Source of the DNA: Bog-159 sp049511415 | GTDB taxonomy: Bacteria; Acidobacteriota; Terriglobia; Bryobacterales; Bryobacteraceae | Assembly: GCA_049511415.1 (NCBI GenBank) | Contig: JBEKYC010000008.1 | Location: forward strand, 1 to 64,000 | Length of the DNA stretch: 64,000 bases | Reading direction: 5' to 3' | Shown here: positions 50,501 through 58,390 of the stretch, one piece after another | Layout of the letters: each line of letters opens with the position of its first letter | How positions within the stretch are numbered: the first letter of the stretch is position 1 | Program-made: the position numbers and the translations under genes | The notes under the pieces: model-generated | Databases searched by the model: none | What the model was told of the DNA's origin: nothing | What the model saw: only the letters and a program-made list of their open reading frames with translations

Positions 50501-51226
50501 AACTACACGTTCAGCAAGGTCCTGGGCATCCGCGACAACCAGACGGCCAATGGCGCGGGCGCGGGCAATACCATGGACCCATATAGCGTAGCCGCTAACT
50601 ACGGCGTGCTGGCATGGGACCACACGAACATCTTCAACGCGGCTTACGTATTCAACCTCCCCAGCCCGGTTAAGGACAACAAGTTTCTGGGCGGGGTAGT
50701 CAACGGTTGGGTGCTATCGGGCATCACGCAGTTCCAGAGTGGCGCGCCGATCCAGCCGAACACCAACGGCAATCTGGATATCAGCTTGCCGACGACTTCG
50801 CAGGGTCCGGATTCCTTGGGCACCAATGCTTTGACGCCTGAGCCTATCCTGACTTGCGATCCGCGGAGCAATTTGAAGCCGAACCAGTACTTCAACCCGT
50901 CGTGCTTTGCGCCGGCTCCGGCCGGCAGCATGGGCGACATCATCTGGCCATATATCAAAGGGCCCGCGTTCTTCAACAGCGACCTGGCGGTATACAAGGA
51001 TTTTCTGTTCAAAGAACACCAGAAGATCGAGTTGAGGTTCTCGGCGTTCAACTTCCTGAACCATCCGCTGTGGCAGTTCGGCACGGCCGGCAACGGAGAT
51101 GAATTCCTGAACTTCAGCAATAGCAGCGGCCAATTGTCGCAGACCAATCTGAACAATCAGGCGGGCACGCCGTTGTTCAAGGTGGGCCGGCGTGTGGTCG
51201 AGTTTGCAGCCAAGTACAACTTCTGA
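47567..51226 (+). CDS. Oar-like TonB-dependent receptor, paralogue 2
   Basis: 1219 residues with the same architecture as paralogue 1: signal (to about 42), carboxypeptidase-regulatory-like domain, plug, barrel ending FAAKYNF. Protein identity looks above 90 percent along the length. At DNA level, identity is mosaic: the first 400 bases and some inner tracts are almost unchanged, while others differ mainly at third codon positions. Residues about 383-425 (SEGASTLGGNCNTKV...FPGDMIPASMLDP) differ most and may form an outer loop with changed ligand preference. Own promoter and terminator, so it can be expressed separately. Confidence 0.92.
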   Translation: MDKPDRLPAFVTRRHMHPGRSFWLLGLLIAALAFSQLPAFAQFASGSIGGTVTDATGAVVPQAKVVLKNESSGALRDSVTNGSGFFNFPSILPGTYTVTVTAPGLQTFEEQGIVLNQGQTLSLPKVVLQVQSTKQEVEVVAGADVVVPVDSGTSEQTLNKGMVENLSIVGRDAAELMKIMPGMGMTGGLSQAMWNSYTTQSNTGPIGQFSAMGTQPNGAMTMTSDGANLLDPGNQGTQTANINQNQVQEVSILTSAYGAEYAKGPVTFQAIGKSGGSQFHGGAYLYTRNADFNANNSYNNASGVKAPYDSFYYPGGDFGGPVLIPGTHFNKNRDKLFFYSAFEYMNQKPAGALQSYFVPTSQMMQGNFSPSYIASLGPGFASARSEGASTLGGNCNTKVAQSACPSMFPGDMIPASMLDPNSAIYMGLFPKPNVDPTSNPTGANYQYFVNPPTNRWELRLRGDYNISDKTKLFFSWNRQDEHDENPISIWWQIGGSLPYPTSQDAVQKSNVYSANLVHVFSPTLTNEFVFADAKFVNPIMLGNPATVDPSKLGFQFTGLFTNNFTPQIPNTYGWSNASVGFATYPYGEPFPPGGANSFGKLSNTPNISDNVTKVQGSHTIKAGVYFDYAQNWQTGGGLNSSSQGGVEFDPWGGTSTGNPLADWVTGRMTNLAQDESEAVANFKYYQYSFFVNDQWKASRRLTLTGGLRFEHMGNWYPTSGPGLAVWDPSTYNNTCTTCAFTGLEWHGIDPSIPMSGSPSKSFFVEPRFGFAYDLFGNGKTVLRGGAGLFRYQLSYNTASGAAFSAPLGIPQGVTTLGSAAINGVTTACCVGWNQFPEFSPSLGAAGLGSALGGVLAMDDNRTPNTWTYNFTVSQRTPWRSVAEFQYQGNRSRDLMQDGPLSNMDLIPLGAFFGVDPLTGVNNYAKGCTLPSSGCLNENDYYPYHQYTGITLISHGSYSNYNAFITTWQKQSGRMTFTANYTFSKVLGIRDNQTANGAGAGNTMDPYSVAANYGVLAWDHTNIFNAAYVFNLPSPVKDNKFLGGVVNGWVLSGITQFQSGAPIQPNTNGNLDISLPTTSQGPDSLGTNALTPEPILTCDPRSNLKPNQYFNPSCFAPAPAGSMGDIIWPYIKGPAFFNSDLAVYKDFLFKEHQKIELRFSAFNFLNHPLWQFGTAGNGDEFLNFSNSSGQLSQTNLNNQAGTPLFKVGRRVVEFAAKYNF

Positions 51227-51250
51227 GCGCGCGTAGAGCGAGCGGTCAAT

Positions 51251-51277
51251 GGGGCGGCGCAAGCCGCCCCTTTTTTT
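51251..51277 (+). terminator. Rho-independent terminator of receptor gene 2
   Basis: The same GGGGCGGC-GCAA-GCCGCCCC stem-loop with seven T residues as at 47359, 24 bases after the stop. It separates the receptor gene from the convergent GH3 gene, whose stop is at 51281. Confidence 0.92.
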
Positions 51278-51280
51278 GTC

Positions 51281-54166
51281 TTATGAACCAATTTGCAAAG
51301 TTCCCACGGCCGTCAAACTCGCGCTATCCGAAGAGTTGCCCAGATACACCGTGTAAGTCCCTGGGGCAATCAACCAGGCATTCGAGTTCACGTCCCAATA
51401 GGATAGCGGGTGGGAAGAGTCGTTGGCGTCCACCTCGATCGTTACCTGCTGCGACGCTCCGGGCTGCAAAAGAACCTTTTGCCATCCCACCAGCCGTTTG
51501 GGCGGCTCGCCCGTACTCGCGGGGAGGCCCAGATAAACCTGTGCGACTTCCGCCCCGGCTACCGCACCGGTATTCGCCAGATTGAAGGTCACCTGAAAAT
51601 TCGGATTGCTCGATCCCAGGTTATTCACGACTGCCGCGTTGGAGAACGAAAAGGCAGTGTACGAAAGCCCGAAACCAAAAGGAAATAAGGGGGTTATCCC
51701 CTGCGAGCCGTACCATTTATAGCCCACATTGAATCCCTCGAAATAATTCACGGGAAACGGCGTGATGCCATCCGGACCGCTGGGAATTGTGGGCCGCGGC
51801 AAATCATTGACGCTGGCCGGAAAAGTGACCGGCAGCTTGCCGGAAGGGTTCACGGTCCCGAACAAGAGACTGGCGATTGCGGGACCTCCTTGTTGGCCTG
51901 GAAACCAGGCTTCCAGGACGGCGCTGACGCTATCGAGCCATGGCATCACCTGCGGTCCGCCGTTTTCCATCACCACTATGGTGTGCGGATTCGCGGCCGC
52001 AACGGCGGCGACCAGTGCGTCCTGATCGATGGCCGGCGTGTGTATCAGGTCGGTAAAGTTCAAACTGGGCAGATCCATGCCTTCACTGGTCCATTGGCTG
52101 ACGAAAACTATGGCCACCTGCGCGGAAGCGGCCAATGTGGCGGCCGTTGTAGAATTCGTGCCGGGATCAAACTGCACGGAAGCATTCGGGGCCATGGCCT
52201 GAAGCGCCTGCAGCGGCGACGAAGGGTCCCAGATCACCTGCGCCCAGCCGGGTGGATTGGGATAACCTTCCGTCAGAGCGGGTCCACCTGTAGGTGTAAC
52301 CTGCGCCGAACCGCCTCCGGACAGGACCGCAACATCGGCATGCGAACCGATCACGGCGATGGATTTCACGGTAGCAGCGTTCAATGGAAGCTGTCCGCCG
52401 GCATTCCTGAGGAGCACCGCGCCCTGTTCCTCGGCTTCTTGAGCAATGGCCTGATCGGTGGCCGTATCGATCGGTCCGAGCGACTCCGGATAATCGAACA
52501 AGCCGGCCGCATACATCGCGCGCAGAATGCGCTCGACCATATTGTCCAGACGCGATTGAGGCACCTGGCCCGTGGCGATCGCCTGCGCCAGCGTTCCGAA
52601 ATACTGGTTATCCGGCTGCTCCTGATCGAGACCCGCCAGGGCGGCGTTGACGGTTGAATGCGTGGCCCACCAGTCCGACATCACGAATCCCGGAAATCCC
52701 CAATCGCCTTTCAGAATGTCATTCAACAAGTGCGAATTCTCGCAGGAATAGGCGCCGTTCACGAGGTTGTAGGAACACATCACCGACTGTACGTTGGAAT
52801 CCTTGGCGCCGATTTCGAACGCCAACAGATCGCTTTCGCGCATGCCGCGTTCGTCGATTTGGGCATCCGCCGTCGTGCGATCCGTCTCCTGATCGTTGAG
52901 CGCGTAATGTTTGATGCCGCCAATCACGTGCTGCGCCTGTATGGCATTGATGTGGGCGGCAGTGATTTTGCCGGCCAGGATCGGGTCTTCGCCCTTGGTT
53001 TCAAACGTCCGGCCGTCCCGGGGTTCGCGGCCGATCAGGTTGATGTTGCCACCCAGATTCACGTTCATACCGTAGGCTCGCAACTCGCTTCCGATTACGG
53101 TGCCGTACTTGTATGCCTCGTTTACGTCCCAACTGGCGGCGCTGGCGATGGATGATGGCAGCGCGGTGGCTGGTCCGACGGCGTTGCCTACTCCCACGCT
53201 GCCATCGGCCAGATAGAGATCGGGAATTCCGAGCCGCGGAATACCGGGCACATACCCGGCCCCCCCGCGCGGAAGCGGTATCTGCGCCGTGACGGGACCG
53301 CCCGCCCCATAAATAAGCTGCACCTTTTCGTCTTGCGTCATCTGCGTGATCAATTGGTTCGCCCGCTGGTCGGGGGTGGGCGGCTCGACGGCAATGGTGA
53401 CCGCGTTGGAGGTTACGCCGCCCATCGAAAGCAAGACCGGCACGGCATTACCAGTAGGCGCATTCGCGGGGACCAAAGCATTGACCTGGTATTCGCCGAC
53501 GGTTCCCGGCGCGAGACCCGAGAAGCTGACCTGTGCGGTCACGCCGCCGATTGTGACCGTGGGTTTTGTAGAAGTCTCCGCCAGCGGATTGCCCGGCGCC
53601 GCAGTTCCAGTTGCGGGCTGGTTGCTGACCGCACCCAGACCGGTACAGAAGATCAGAATGGTGGTTACGCCGGCTCCCGCCGGATTCGACGGCGTGACCA
53701 GACTGTACGAGGTGTCCAGGATGGCGCCCTGGCCAGTCCCTTGCCCGTTCATGCTAAAAAGACCTGGCGCGAATGGTGCGATGCTGACCGTTTGCGCGGC
53801 GCTCGTCTGGCCCGCCAGGCTGGCTGTAAGCGAAGACTGAGTTTGCCCCGCGGTTTCCCATGGCACTTGCACGTTCACCTGGCTGCCGGCCGCGTAGAAC
53901 AAGGGCGCACCTGCATTACCGAATGCGAGCGATAGTCCTCCCAGGCTGAGAGGCAGGGGAACCTGAGTTGCCTCGGCTGGCGCCACCAGCAAAAAACTGC
54001 CGTAAACCGACGCGATGCTGCCCGGAGCAACGGGCGCCCCCGGCGCGGAACTGGCGGCGTTTATCACGCCGCCCGAGTTAATGGATGGCGCGGGCTGCGC
54101 CCACGCCGCCGCGCATACGGCGATCACCACCGCCAGCGCGCGAAAGAGAGCCTTTGGAACGGACAT
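51281..54166 (-). CDS. GH3 beta-glucosidase-like enzyme with N-terminal Soli_cterm-like (TIGR03437) domain
   Basis: 961 residues from ATG 54166, with a signal peptide (about 1-24, ending AWAQ). Residues about 27-260 look like the Solibacter TIGR03437 module (INAASSAPGAPVAPGSIASVYGSFL, NVQVPWETAGQ, PGLFSMNGQGTGQGAIL, FCTGLGAV, GEYQVNALVPANAPTGNAVPV). The GH3 N-terminal barrel follows (about 265-560) with catalytic nucleophile D498 in GFVMSDWWATH. Then come the GH3 C domain (about 590-790) and a fibronectin-III-like end (about 850-955). Predicted secreted exo-beta-glucosidase or xylosidase. Downstream of the GH5 gene by 42 bp, in one operon. Confidence 0.9.
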   Translation of the reverse strand: MSVPKALFRALAVVIAVCAAAWAQPAPSINSGGVINAASSAPGAPVAPGSIASVYGSFLLVAPAEATQVPLPLSLGGLSLAFGNAGAPLFYAAGSQVNVQVPWETAGQTQSSLTASLAGQTSAAQTVSIAPFAPGLFSMNGQGTGQGAILDTSYSLVTPSNPAGAGVTTILIFCTGLGAVSNQPATGTAAPGNPLAETSTKPTVTIGGVTAQVSFSGLAPGTVGEYQVNALVPANAPTGNAVPVLLSMGGVTSNAVTIAVEPPTPDQRANQLITQMTQDEKVQLIYGAGGPVTAQIPLPRGGAGYVPGIPRLGIPDLYLADGSVGVGNAVGPATALPSSIASAASWDVNEAYKYGTVIGSELRAYGMNVNLGGNINLIGREPRDGRTFETKGEDPILAGKITAAHINAIQAQHVIGGIKHYALNDQETDRTTADAQIDERGMRESDLLAFEIGAKDSNVQSVMCSYNLVNGAYSCENSHLLNDILKGDWGFPGFVMSDWWATHSTVNAALAGLDQEQPDNQYFGTLAQAIATGQVPQSRLDNMVERILRAMYAAGLFDYPESLGPIDTATDQAIAQEAEEQGAVLLRNAGGQLPLNAATVKSIAVIGSHADVAVLSGGGSAQVTPTGGPALTEGYPNPPGWAQVIWDPSSPLQALQAMAPNASVQFDPGTNSTTAATLAASAQVAIVFVSQWTSEGMDLPSLNFTDLIHTPAIDQDALVAAVAAANPHTIVVMENGGPQVMPWLDSVSAVLEAWFPGQQGGPAIASLLFGTVNPSGKLPVTFPASVNDLPRPTIPSGPDGITPFPVNYFEGFNVGYKWYGSQGITPLFPFGFGLSYTAFSFSNAAVVNNLGSSNPNFQVTFNLANTGAVAGAEVAQVYLGLPASTGEPPKRLVGWQKVLLQPGASQQVTIEVDANDSSHPLSYWDVNSNAWLIAPGTYTVYLGNSSDSASLTAVGTLQIGS

Positions 54167-54208
54167 AAAGTCGTCCAAAGGTTATCATACGGCGGCGGGA
54201 CATGGAGC

Positions 54209-56011
54209 TTACTGGAAGGTGATAGTCACAGCGTTGGCAGGCATGCCGTCAACCGAAATGGTGAGTGTTACCACTCCGGCGCCGGCCAGCGAACTGGGCA
54301 GGGTCACGACAATTTGATCCTCACCGGCGAATTGGGATTGCGGGCCGGAAAACGATACGGCAAGCGGAACCGATCCGGCCAGCACTTTGGCGCCGCTGGC
54401 GCCGGAAGCAGCATCGAATCCAGTGCCGAATAAATCCAGATACAGGGTGTCCCCGTTGAACACAATGGGCACAGCGACGTTCTGACCGCTCGTAGCATCG
54501 TAAGTGAACACCAACTCCGGGTTCGGATCCTGCGTCCCGTCCGGATGCACTCGCTGAATATAGGCGGCCGCTACACCTTGACCGTTGTAATTCGCCGAGA
54601 AGATCGCTGGAGCCAGGTCTTGCACCTCGAGGACCCCGTTTGCCACGACGGTGGCGCCATTTAAGACCTGCACGGTGGCCAATCCGCTCGCCAAGCCGGA
54701 CGGAATCTGATAGTTGAACTGCTGCGGCGACACGTACAACAGCGGCGCATAGGCCGCGTTACCGCCGCTATCCGTGATCCGCACTTGCGCTCCCAACAGA
54801 GAATCAGGCAGCGGCAAGGTAGCCTGCTGCGAGCCGGTGACCAACCCGCTGCCGTAACCGGCCGCCAATTCCCCCGGCGCACTGGCCCAACCGTAAGAAC
54901 CGGCCGCCGACGCGGTCCTGAAAGATCCCGGAGCGACGTGCGCCAATAGTGTCGGCAATTGCTCGGCATCGGTCGTGAAGCCGTTCGAGGGTTGCACGGA
55001 CAGAAGGCTGCAGGAGCAACCCGGCACATCCGCCCACAGTTCGCCGGCGGCCCAATAAGTACCGGGCATTTGAGCTGTGTCCAGCTCACTGAGAAAGTTG
55101 TCCAGCACGGTCAGCCAACGAACATCATTGCTTGGAATGCCATACTCGCCCAGATAACATGGCACCTTATTCGTCTGGCACCAGCTAATAAACGGTATCA
55201 GCCGCGCGACACCGACGCTGGCTAATTGGGGATTCGCCGCCAGTTCCTGATCGTACGTTTCCGCGTAGGTTCCGCTGAAATCAGAGTCAAAATACTCGTG
55301 CGCTTCATAAAAATAATTGCCGGCGGGATCGTTAATGAAGCTTGTGTTTCCGTTGTACGATGCCCAATAGGTGGCATTACTCCACCCGTCTCCCGCAATC
55401 ATGATCAATTTGTTGTCGCCATTGGCGCGGATGGCCGAGAGAACCTTCTGCGCGATCTGGCCCCAGTTCGCCACGCCCATGTCGTGCGGCTCATTGGAGA
55501 GGTCGTAAGCGATCACCGCCGGCTCATTCTGGAAGACGGTGGACATCTTCACCCAGAAATCCGCGAACTCATCCGAAGTGACCGCATATGGGCTTCCCGG
55601 ACACGGGTTATCGAGAACGCAGGCATCGCTATCGTAATTCGCAACCTGGCTCTCCAAGGTCGCGTAGCGCGCTTCATTGTGCGGACAGATGCTGATCAGC
55701 GCACCGGCGGCTTTAGCGTAAGCCACATCCTGTTGTAAGTATCCGAGCTCCGTTGGATCCAGGTCGCCGTTCAGGGTAGGCTGCAGCCGCTCCCATTTCA
55801 CCTGCAGACGAATGAACGGGAGAGAGCGCGCGGCGAAGTAGTTGAAAGTAGGCGCGGTGGGAAAAGTATAATTGCCGGGCCCGTACGTTTCATTCAGCGG
55901 GTCTCCCCATTCCGCCTGGGAGACGTTGACGCCCCGCAGGTACTGCCCCGCCGCCGCGCCAGTAAGGCTGAGGACCGACACGGCGACACAGCCGATTCGT
56001 AGCAGGAACAC
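54209..56011 (-). CDS. GH5-family endoglucanase-like enzyme with C-terminal Soli_cterm-like domain
   Basis: 600 residues from GTG 56011 with a strong AGGAGG ribosome site. Signal peptide about 1-22. The GH5 barrel covers about 25-345: RGVNVSQAEWGD, LPFIRLQVKWERLQP, catalytic acid E174 in YDLSNEPHD, YEAHEYFDSD, nucleophile E289 in YLGEYGIP, and a late TYWAAGELW. Residues about 395-600 match the TIGR03437 module (APLLYVSPQQFNYQIPSG, APAIFSANYNGQGVAAAYIQR, LFGTGFD, DQIVVTLPSSLAGAG). Likely cleaves a beta-1,4-glucan or mannan outside the cell, feeding the GH3 enzyme. Confidence 0.88.
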   Translation of the reverse strand: MFLLRIGCVAVSVLSLTGAAAGQYLRGVNVSQAEWGDPLNETYGPGNYTFPTAPTFNYFAARSLPFIRLQVKWERLQPTLNGDLDPTELGYLQQDVAYAKAAGALISICPHNEARYATLESQVANYDSDACVLDNPCPGSPYAVTSDEFADFWVKMSTVFQNEPAVIAYDLSNEPHDMGVANWGQIAQKVLSAIRANGDNKLIMIAGDGWSNATYWASYNGNTSFINDPAGNYFYEAHEYFDSDFSGTYAETYDQELAANPQLASVGVARLIPFISWCQTNKVPCYLGEYGIPSNDVRWLTVLDNFLSELDTAQMPGTYWAAGELWADVPGCSCSLLSVQPSNGFTTDAEQLPTLLAHVAPGSFRTASAAGSYGWASAPGELAAGYGSGLVTGSQQATLPLPDSLLGAQVRITDSGGNAAYAPLLYVSPQQFNYQIPSGLASGLATVQVLNGATVVANGVLEVQDLAPAIFSANYNGQGVAAAYIQRVHPDGTQDPNPELVFTYDATSGQNVAVPIVFNGDTLYLDLFGTGFDAASGASGAKVLAGSVPLAVSFSGPQSQFAGEDQIVVTLPSSLAGAGVVTLTISVDGMPANAVTITFQ

Positions 56012-56036
56012 GATTGTGGACCTCCTGATACAGCGC

Positions 56037-56065
56037 AGTATATCAACGAGACATGTTCAGGACAA
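56037..56065 (-). promoter_or_regulatory. Promoter of the GH5-GH3 operon
   Basis: Read on the minus strand: TTGTCC (56060-56065), 17-base spacer, TATACT (56037-56042). Transcription would begin near 56030, leaving a leader of about 20 bases that contains AGGAGG before the GTG start. Confidence 0.55.
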
Positions 56066-56141
56066 TGGTAGGGTTGCTTTAGCGGGCATATTGCAATCTA
56101 TAGTTTAGGGGGTGGGCGCCGTCATCGGAACCTCAAGCCGT

Positions 56142-56309
56142 TTAATTGTACTTGAGCGATGAACGCAGCACCAATGAACAAATCGGCGGCGACGGAAAAG
56201 GCAGCGTCCCGGCGTACCACGCTAACTTTTTACCGGCACTCCCGACCGCGAGGAAGGCGGCGAGACTGGGCAGAACGAACATGAGGAAGATTTCGACTAG
56301 CATGTCCAT
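56142..56309 (-). CDS. Small single-pass membrane protein (55 residues)
   Basis: ATG at 56309 (or 56303), TAA at 56142-56144. The sequence begins DMLVEIFLMFVLPSLAAFLAVG, one membrane helix, then GKKLAWYAGTLPFPSPPI and a short polar tail. A purine-rich site (AGGGAAGGG) lies 10 bases before the ATG. It overlaps the end of the frameshifted gene at 56230-57017 in another frame. No family was recognised. It could be spurious. Confidence 0.4.
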   Translation of the reverse strand: MDMLVEIFLMFVLPSLAAFLAVGSAGKKLAWYAGTLPFPSPPICSLVLRSSLKYN

Positions 56310-57017
56310 TTGCGCTTGTCCCTTCCCTCAAAATGTCAAAGATTTCGTAATGAACGGCAGCAGGCCTCTCGCCAACGTTGTCTAAAATCAAATACCAGTC
56401 TGGTTCAGATTCTTTCGGTATGTCAATTCTGGCATCTAGAAGTTTGCGCGAAAGAAAGGCCGCTCGCCCATAATTGCGACTTGAACGCCGCCAACTCTGC
56501 AAATCCGAAGCCTGAACCACGTAGATGTCGATGGCTATATTCGCTTCAATCCTGATACGTATACCTTTACGTTTTGGAGTGGTTTCGTACAAGAACTTCC
56601 TGTACTTTTCCAGGTGATACTAACGTAGTAGGCATTATTTCGTATCTCCCGCTTCCGCCTTCGTCTCTCCCCCTCGGATTCCGATTGGATCGGGTCCACT
56701 GACTTTGGCTTTTTTGCCTTGGGGAACTTCGTCCCTCCTGGTCCTTCCTCGATTCTCTCCAGAACTTCTCCGATCGTCCGATAGAACAGCGGGATGAGCA
56801 ACAGGAAGCCTAATTTCCAGTTGACGTTCAGTCCCGTCAAGACCGTCGTCATTCTTTGGTTTTGATACCCGCCAGCCCCGAATACTATCCATGCGATCAA
56901 TAACACGACCGTAAGCCAAATCAATGCAGCGACTAACAAAACACTTGTAACTTCCGCCCACTTCAAGAGAGTGTTTAGGAACGAGTCCTTGGGATGCTCT
57001 ATGGGTTCGTCTGGCAT
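56230..57017 (-). pseudogene. Two-helix membrane protein with C-terminal beta domain, broken by one frameshift
   Basis: From ATG 57017 one frame gives an acidic start, two membrane helices (about 22-52 and 65-82) and a basic linker ending RKREIRNNAYYVS. The next frame takes over near 56618 with YHLEKYRKFLYETTPKRKGIRIRIE, and continues into a small beta domain (IAIDIYVVQASDLQSWRR, DWYLILDNVGERPAAVHYEIFDI) of the type found in cell-surface proteins. A single missing base (GTTAG-TATCAC) explains the break. Either a pseudogene or a sequence error. A full protein would have about 260 residues. Confidence 0.6.
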
Positions 57018-57132
57018 GAATCTCCGCCGCTCGAAGTAGGCACACTCCCGTCATATGATTTGAGTGTCGCTCAAACCGCTCTGCGTGGCTGATGGGAGTC
57101 AGCGCCACGCGCTGTCCCCGGTTGTATCACGA

Positions 57133-57243
57133 TCAAGCGGTCATCAGATCGCGGATGTCCCAAACACGGCTTGCGATGCCCGCTTCCGTCGCCGGACTGA
57201 CGCGAAGCGTTTGATGAACCTTAGCGCAGTTGTCAAAGCAAAC
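57133..57243 (-). pseudogene. C-terminal remnant of an insertion-sequence transposase
   Basis: On the minus strand, about 36 codons read VCFDNCAKVHQTLRVSPATEAGIASRVWDIRDLMTA followed by TGA (quoted here in pieces: FDNCAKVHQTLRVSPA, then TEAGIASRVWDIRDL). This matches the end of a common IS transposase family (YNFxRxHxTLRxTPAMxAG...xWxxxDL). Nothing more of the element remains, so it is a scar of an old insertion. Confidence 0.6.
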
Positions 57244-57517
57244 CTGTAGGGGTGCGGCTTCGAGTTCCTTCCTGAATCGACATGGGACGGCGAAAAGAAT
57301 GAGATCGTATTCCTGACCGCAAGGGACTGATGCGAGCTTTTACTACAGTTTCCGGATCGCCGTCTGTGTATCTTTTTACGGAATCCCTTTTGTGGATTGC
57401 CTCCCAGCCCCGATAGTCCTGCATCACATGGAACGCATTATCAAGAGCATCCTGCTGGGTATCGAAACGGAGCCAGGCGGCTTTTCCCGGTGCTTTATAT
57501 GATGTAAAGTATTGCAA
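57233..57517 (-). CDS. Small hypothetical protein
   Basis: 94 residues from a TTG at 57515-57517 with AGGAG eight bases upstream. The first 45 residues (QYFTSYKAPGKAAWLRFDTQQDALDNAFHVMQDYRGWEAI) look like a small folded alpha/beta domain that handles one short segment of about 70 residues. The arginine/serine-rich end runs into the transposase remnant, so the natural C-terminus may have been altered. Function unknown. Confidence 0.5.
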   Translation of the reverse strand: MQYFTSYKAPGKAAWLRFDTQQDALDNAFHVMQDYRGWEAIHKRDSVKRYTDGDPETVVKARISPLRSGIRSHSFRRPMSIQEGTRSRTPTGLL

Positions 57518-57621
57518 TTTGCTATCTCCTCGTTAGGACACCGCTACCCGGACAATCGTTTACGCCCAGCGGTCGCGCCTCCATGTCAAAATAAGGATGG
57601 AGGCCGCACCGAGGAACACCC

Positions 57622-57849
57622 ATGACCCGAACGATCGAGATTCCGATTCCAGAGGATCTGCTGAGGCTTGTGGACGAGAAAGCCCGGAGGACTGGGCTCA
57701 TGCGGGACGCCTACATTCGTGCTGTCCTTTCGAAGGAAGTCACGGCCGAACCCTCCATTAGCGAGATTCTCGCGCCGTTCCGCGACCAGGTTGAGGGTAG
57801 CGGAATCAGCGAGGAAGATCTTGATCACCTGTTTTGGCGACGCTCGTGA
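57622..57849 (+). CDS. Ribbon-helix-helix antitoxin
   Basis: 75 residues starting TRTIEIPIPEDLLRLVDEKARRTGLMRDAYIRAVLSKEV, a clear ribbon-helix-helix pattern. An acidic toxin-binding tail follows (ISEILAPFRDQVEGSGISEEDLDHLF). A GAGGAA ribosome site precedes the ATG. It lies 48 bp before the PIN toxin gene. Expected to bind and silence the toxin and repress the pair. Confidence 0.8.
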   Translation: MTRTIEIPIPEDLLRLVDEKARRTGLMRDAYIRAVLSKEVTAEPSISEILAPFRDQVEGSGISEEDLDHLFWRRS

Positions 57850-57897
57850 CGAGTATCACAAGGACAGGTTCCCGCGGACGGATGATGAGCGCTGACC

Positions 57898-58371
57898 GTG
57901 GCGAAGTTCCGCGCAGTATTCGACTGCATGGTATTCCTTCAGGGCGCGGCGCGACGAGAAAGTGCTGCTGGCGCTTGTTTGCGCCTGTTGGAGTTGGATG
58001 GAGTCGAGTTGTATGTGTCTCCGCAAATTGTAGCTGAGCTCCGAGACGTAATGACTCGTCCGCGGGTGCGGCACAAGTTTCCTGCGTTGACGGACGATCA
58101 CGTTAACTGGTTTCTGGCCGCGCTTCAGAGAAAAAGCGTTTTCGTTCCGCAAGTTCCGCGCATCTTTGTTTATGACCGGGATCCAAAGGATGAGCCCTAC
58201 ATCAATCTCGCGATTATTACGGCCGCGGATTACCTCGTCCGCCGGGATGCCGACCTCCTGGACCTCGGCAGAGATTCGGACGTTGATGGCGAACGTCTCA
58301 GGCGCCATAGTCCGCGCTTGCGAGTGTTGGATCCAGTTGAATTCCTGGTGGAACTTCGTCGCCAATTGTAG
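57898..58371 (+). CDS. PIN-domain toxin, COG1569 type
   Basis: 157 residues from GTG 57898. The acidic active-site set is complete: D9 (VFDCMVFLQG), E47 (IVAELRDVM), D95/D98 (DRDPKDEPYINLAI) and D117/D119 (VRRDADLL). Layout and motif spacing fit the 'putative toxin component, PIN family' group. A predicted RNA-cleaving toxin partnered by the upstream antitoxin. Its stop is 19 bp from the end of the convergent VWA gene. Confidence 0.85.
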   Translation: MAKFRAVFDCMVFLQGAARRESAAGACLRLLELDGVELYVSPQIVAELRDVMTRPRVRHKFPALTDDHVNWFLAALQRKSVFVPQVPRIFVYDRDPKDEPYINLAIITAADYLVRRDADLLDLGRDSDVDGERLRRHSPRLRVLDPVEFLVELRRQL

Positions 58372-58390
58372 TCGAACGGTGAACTCCCAC

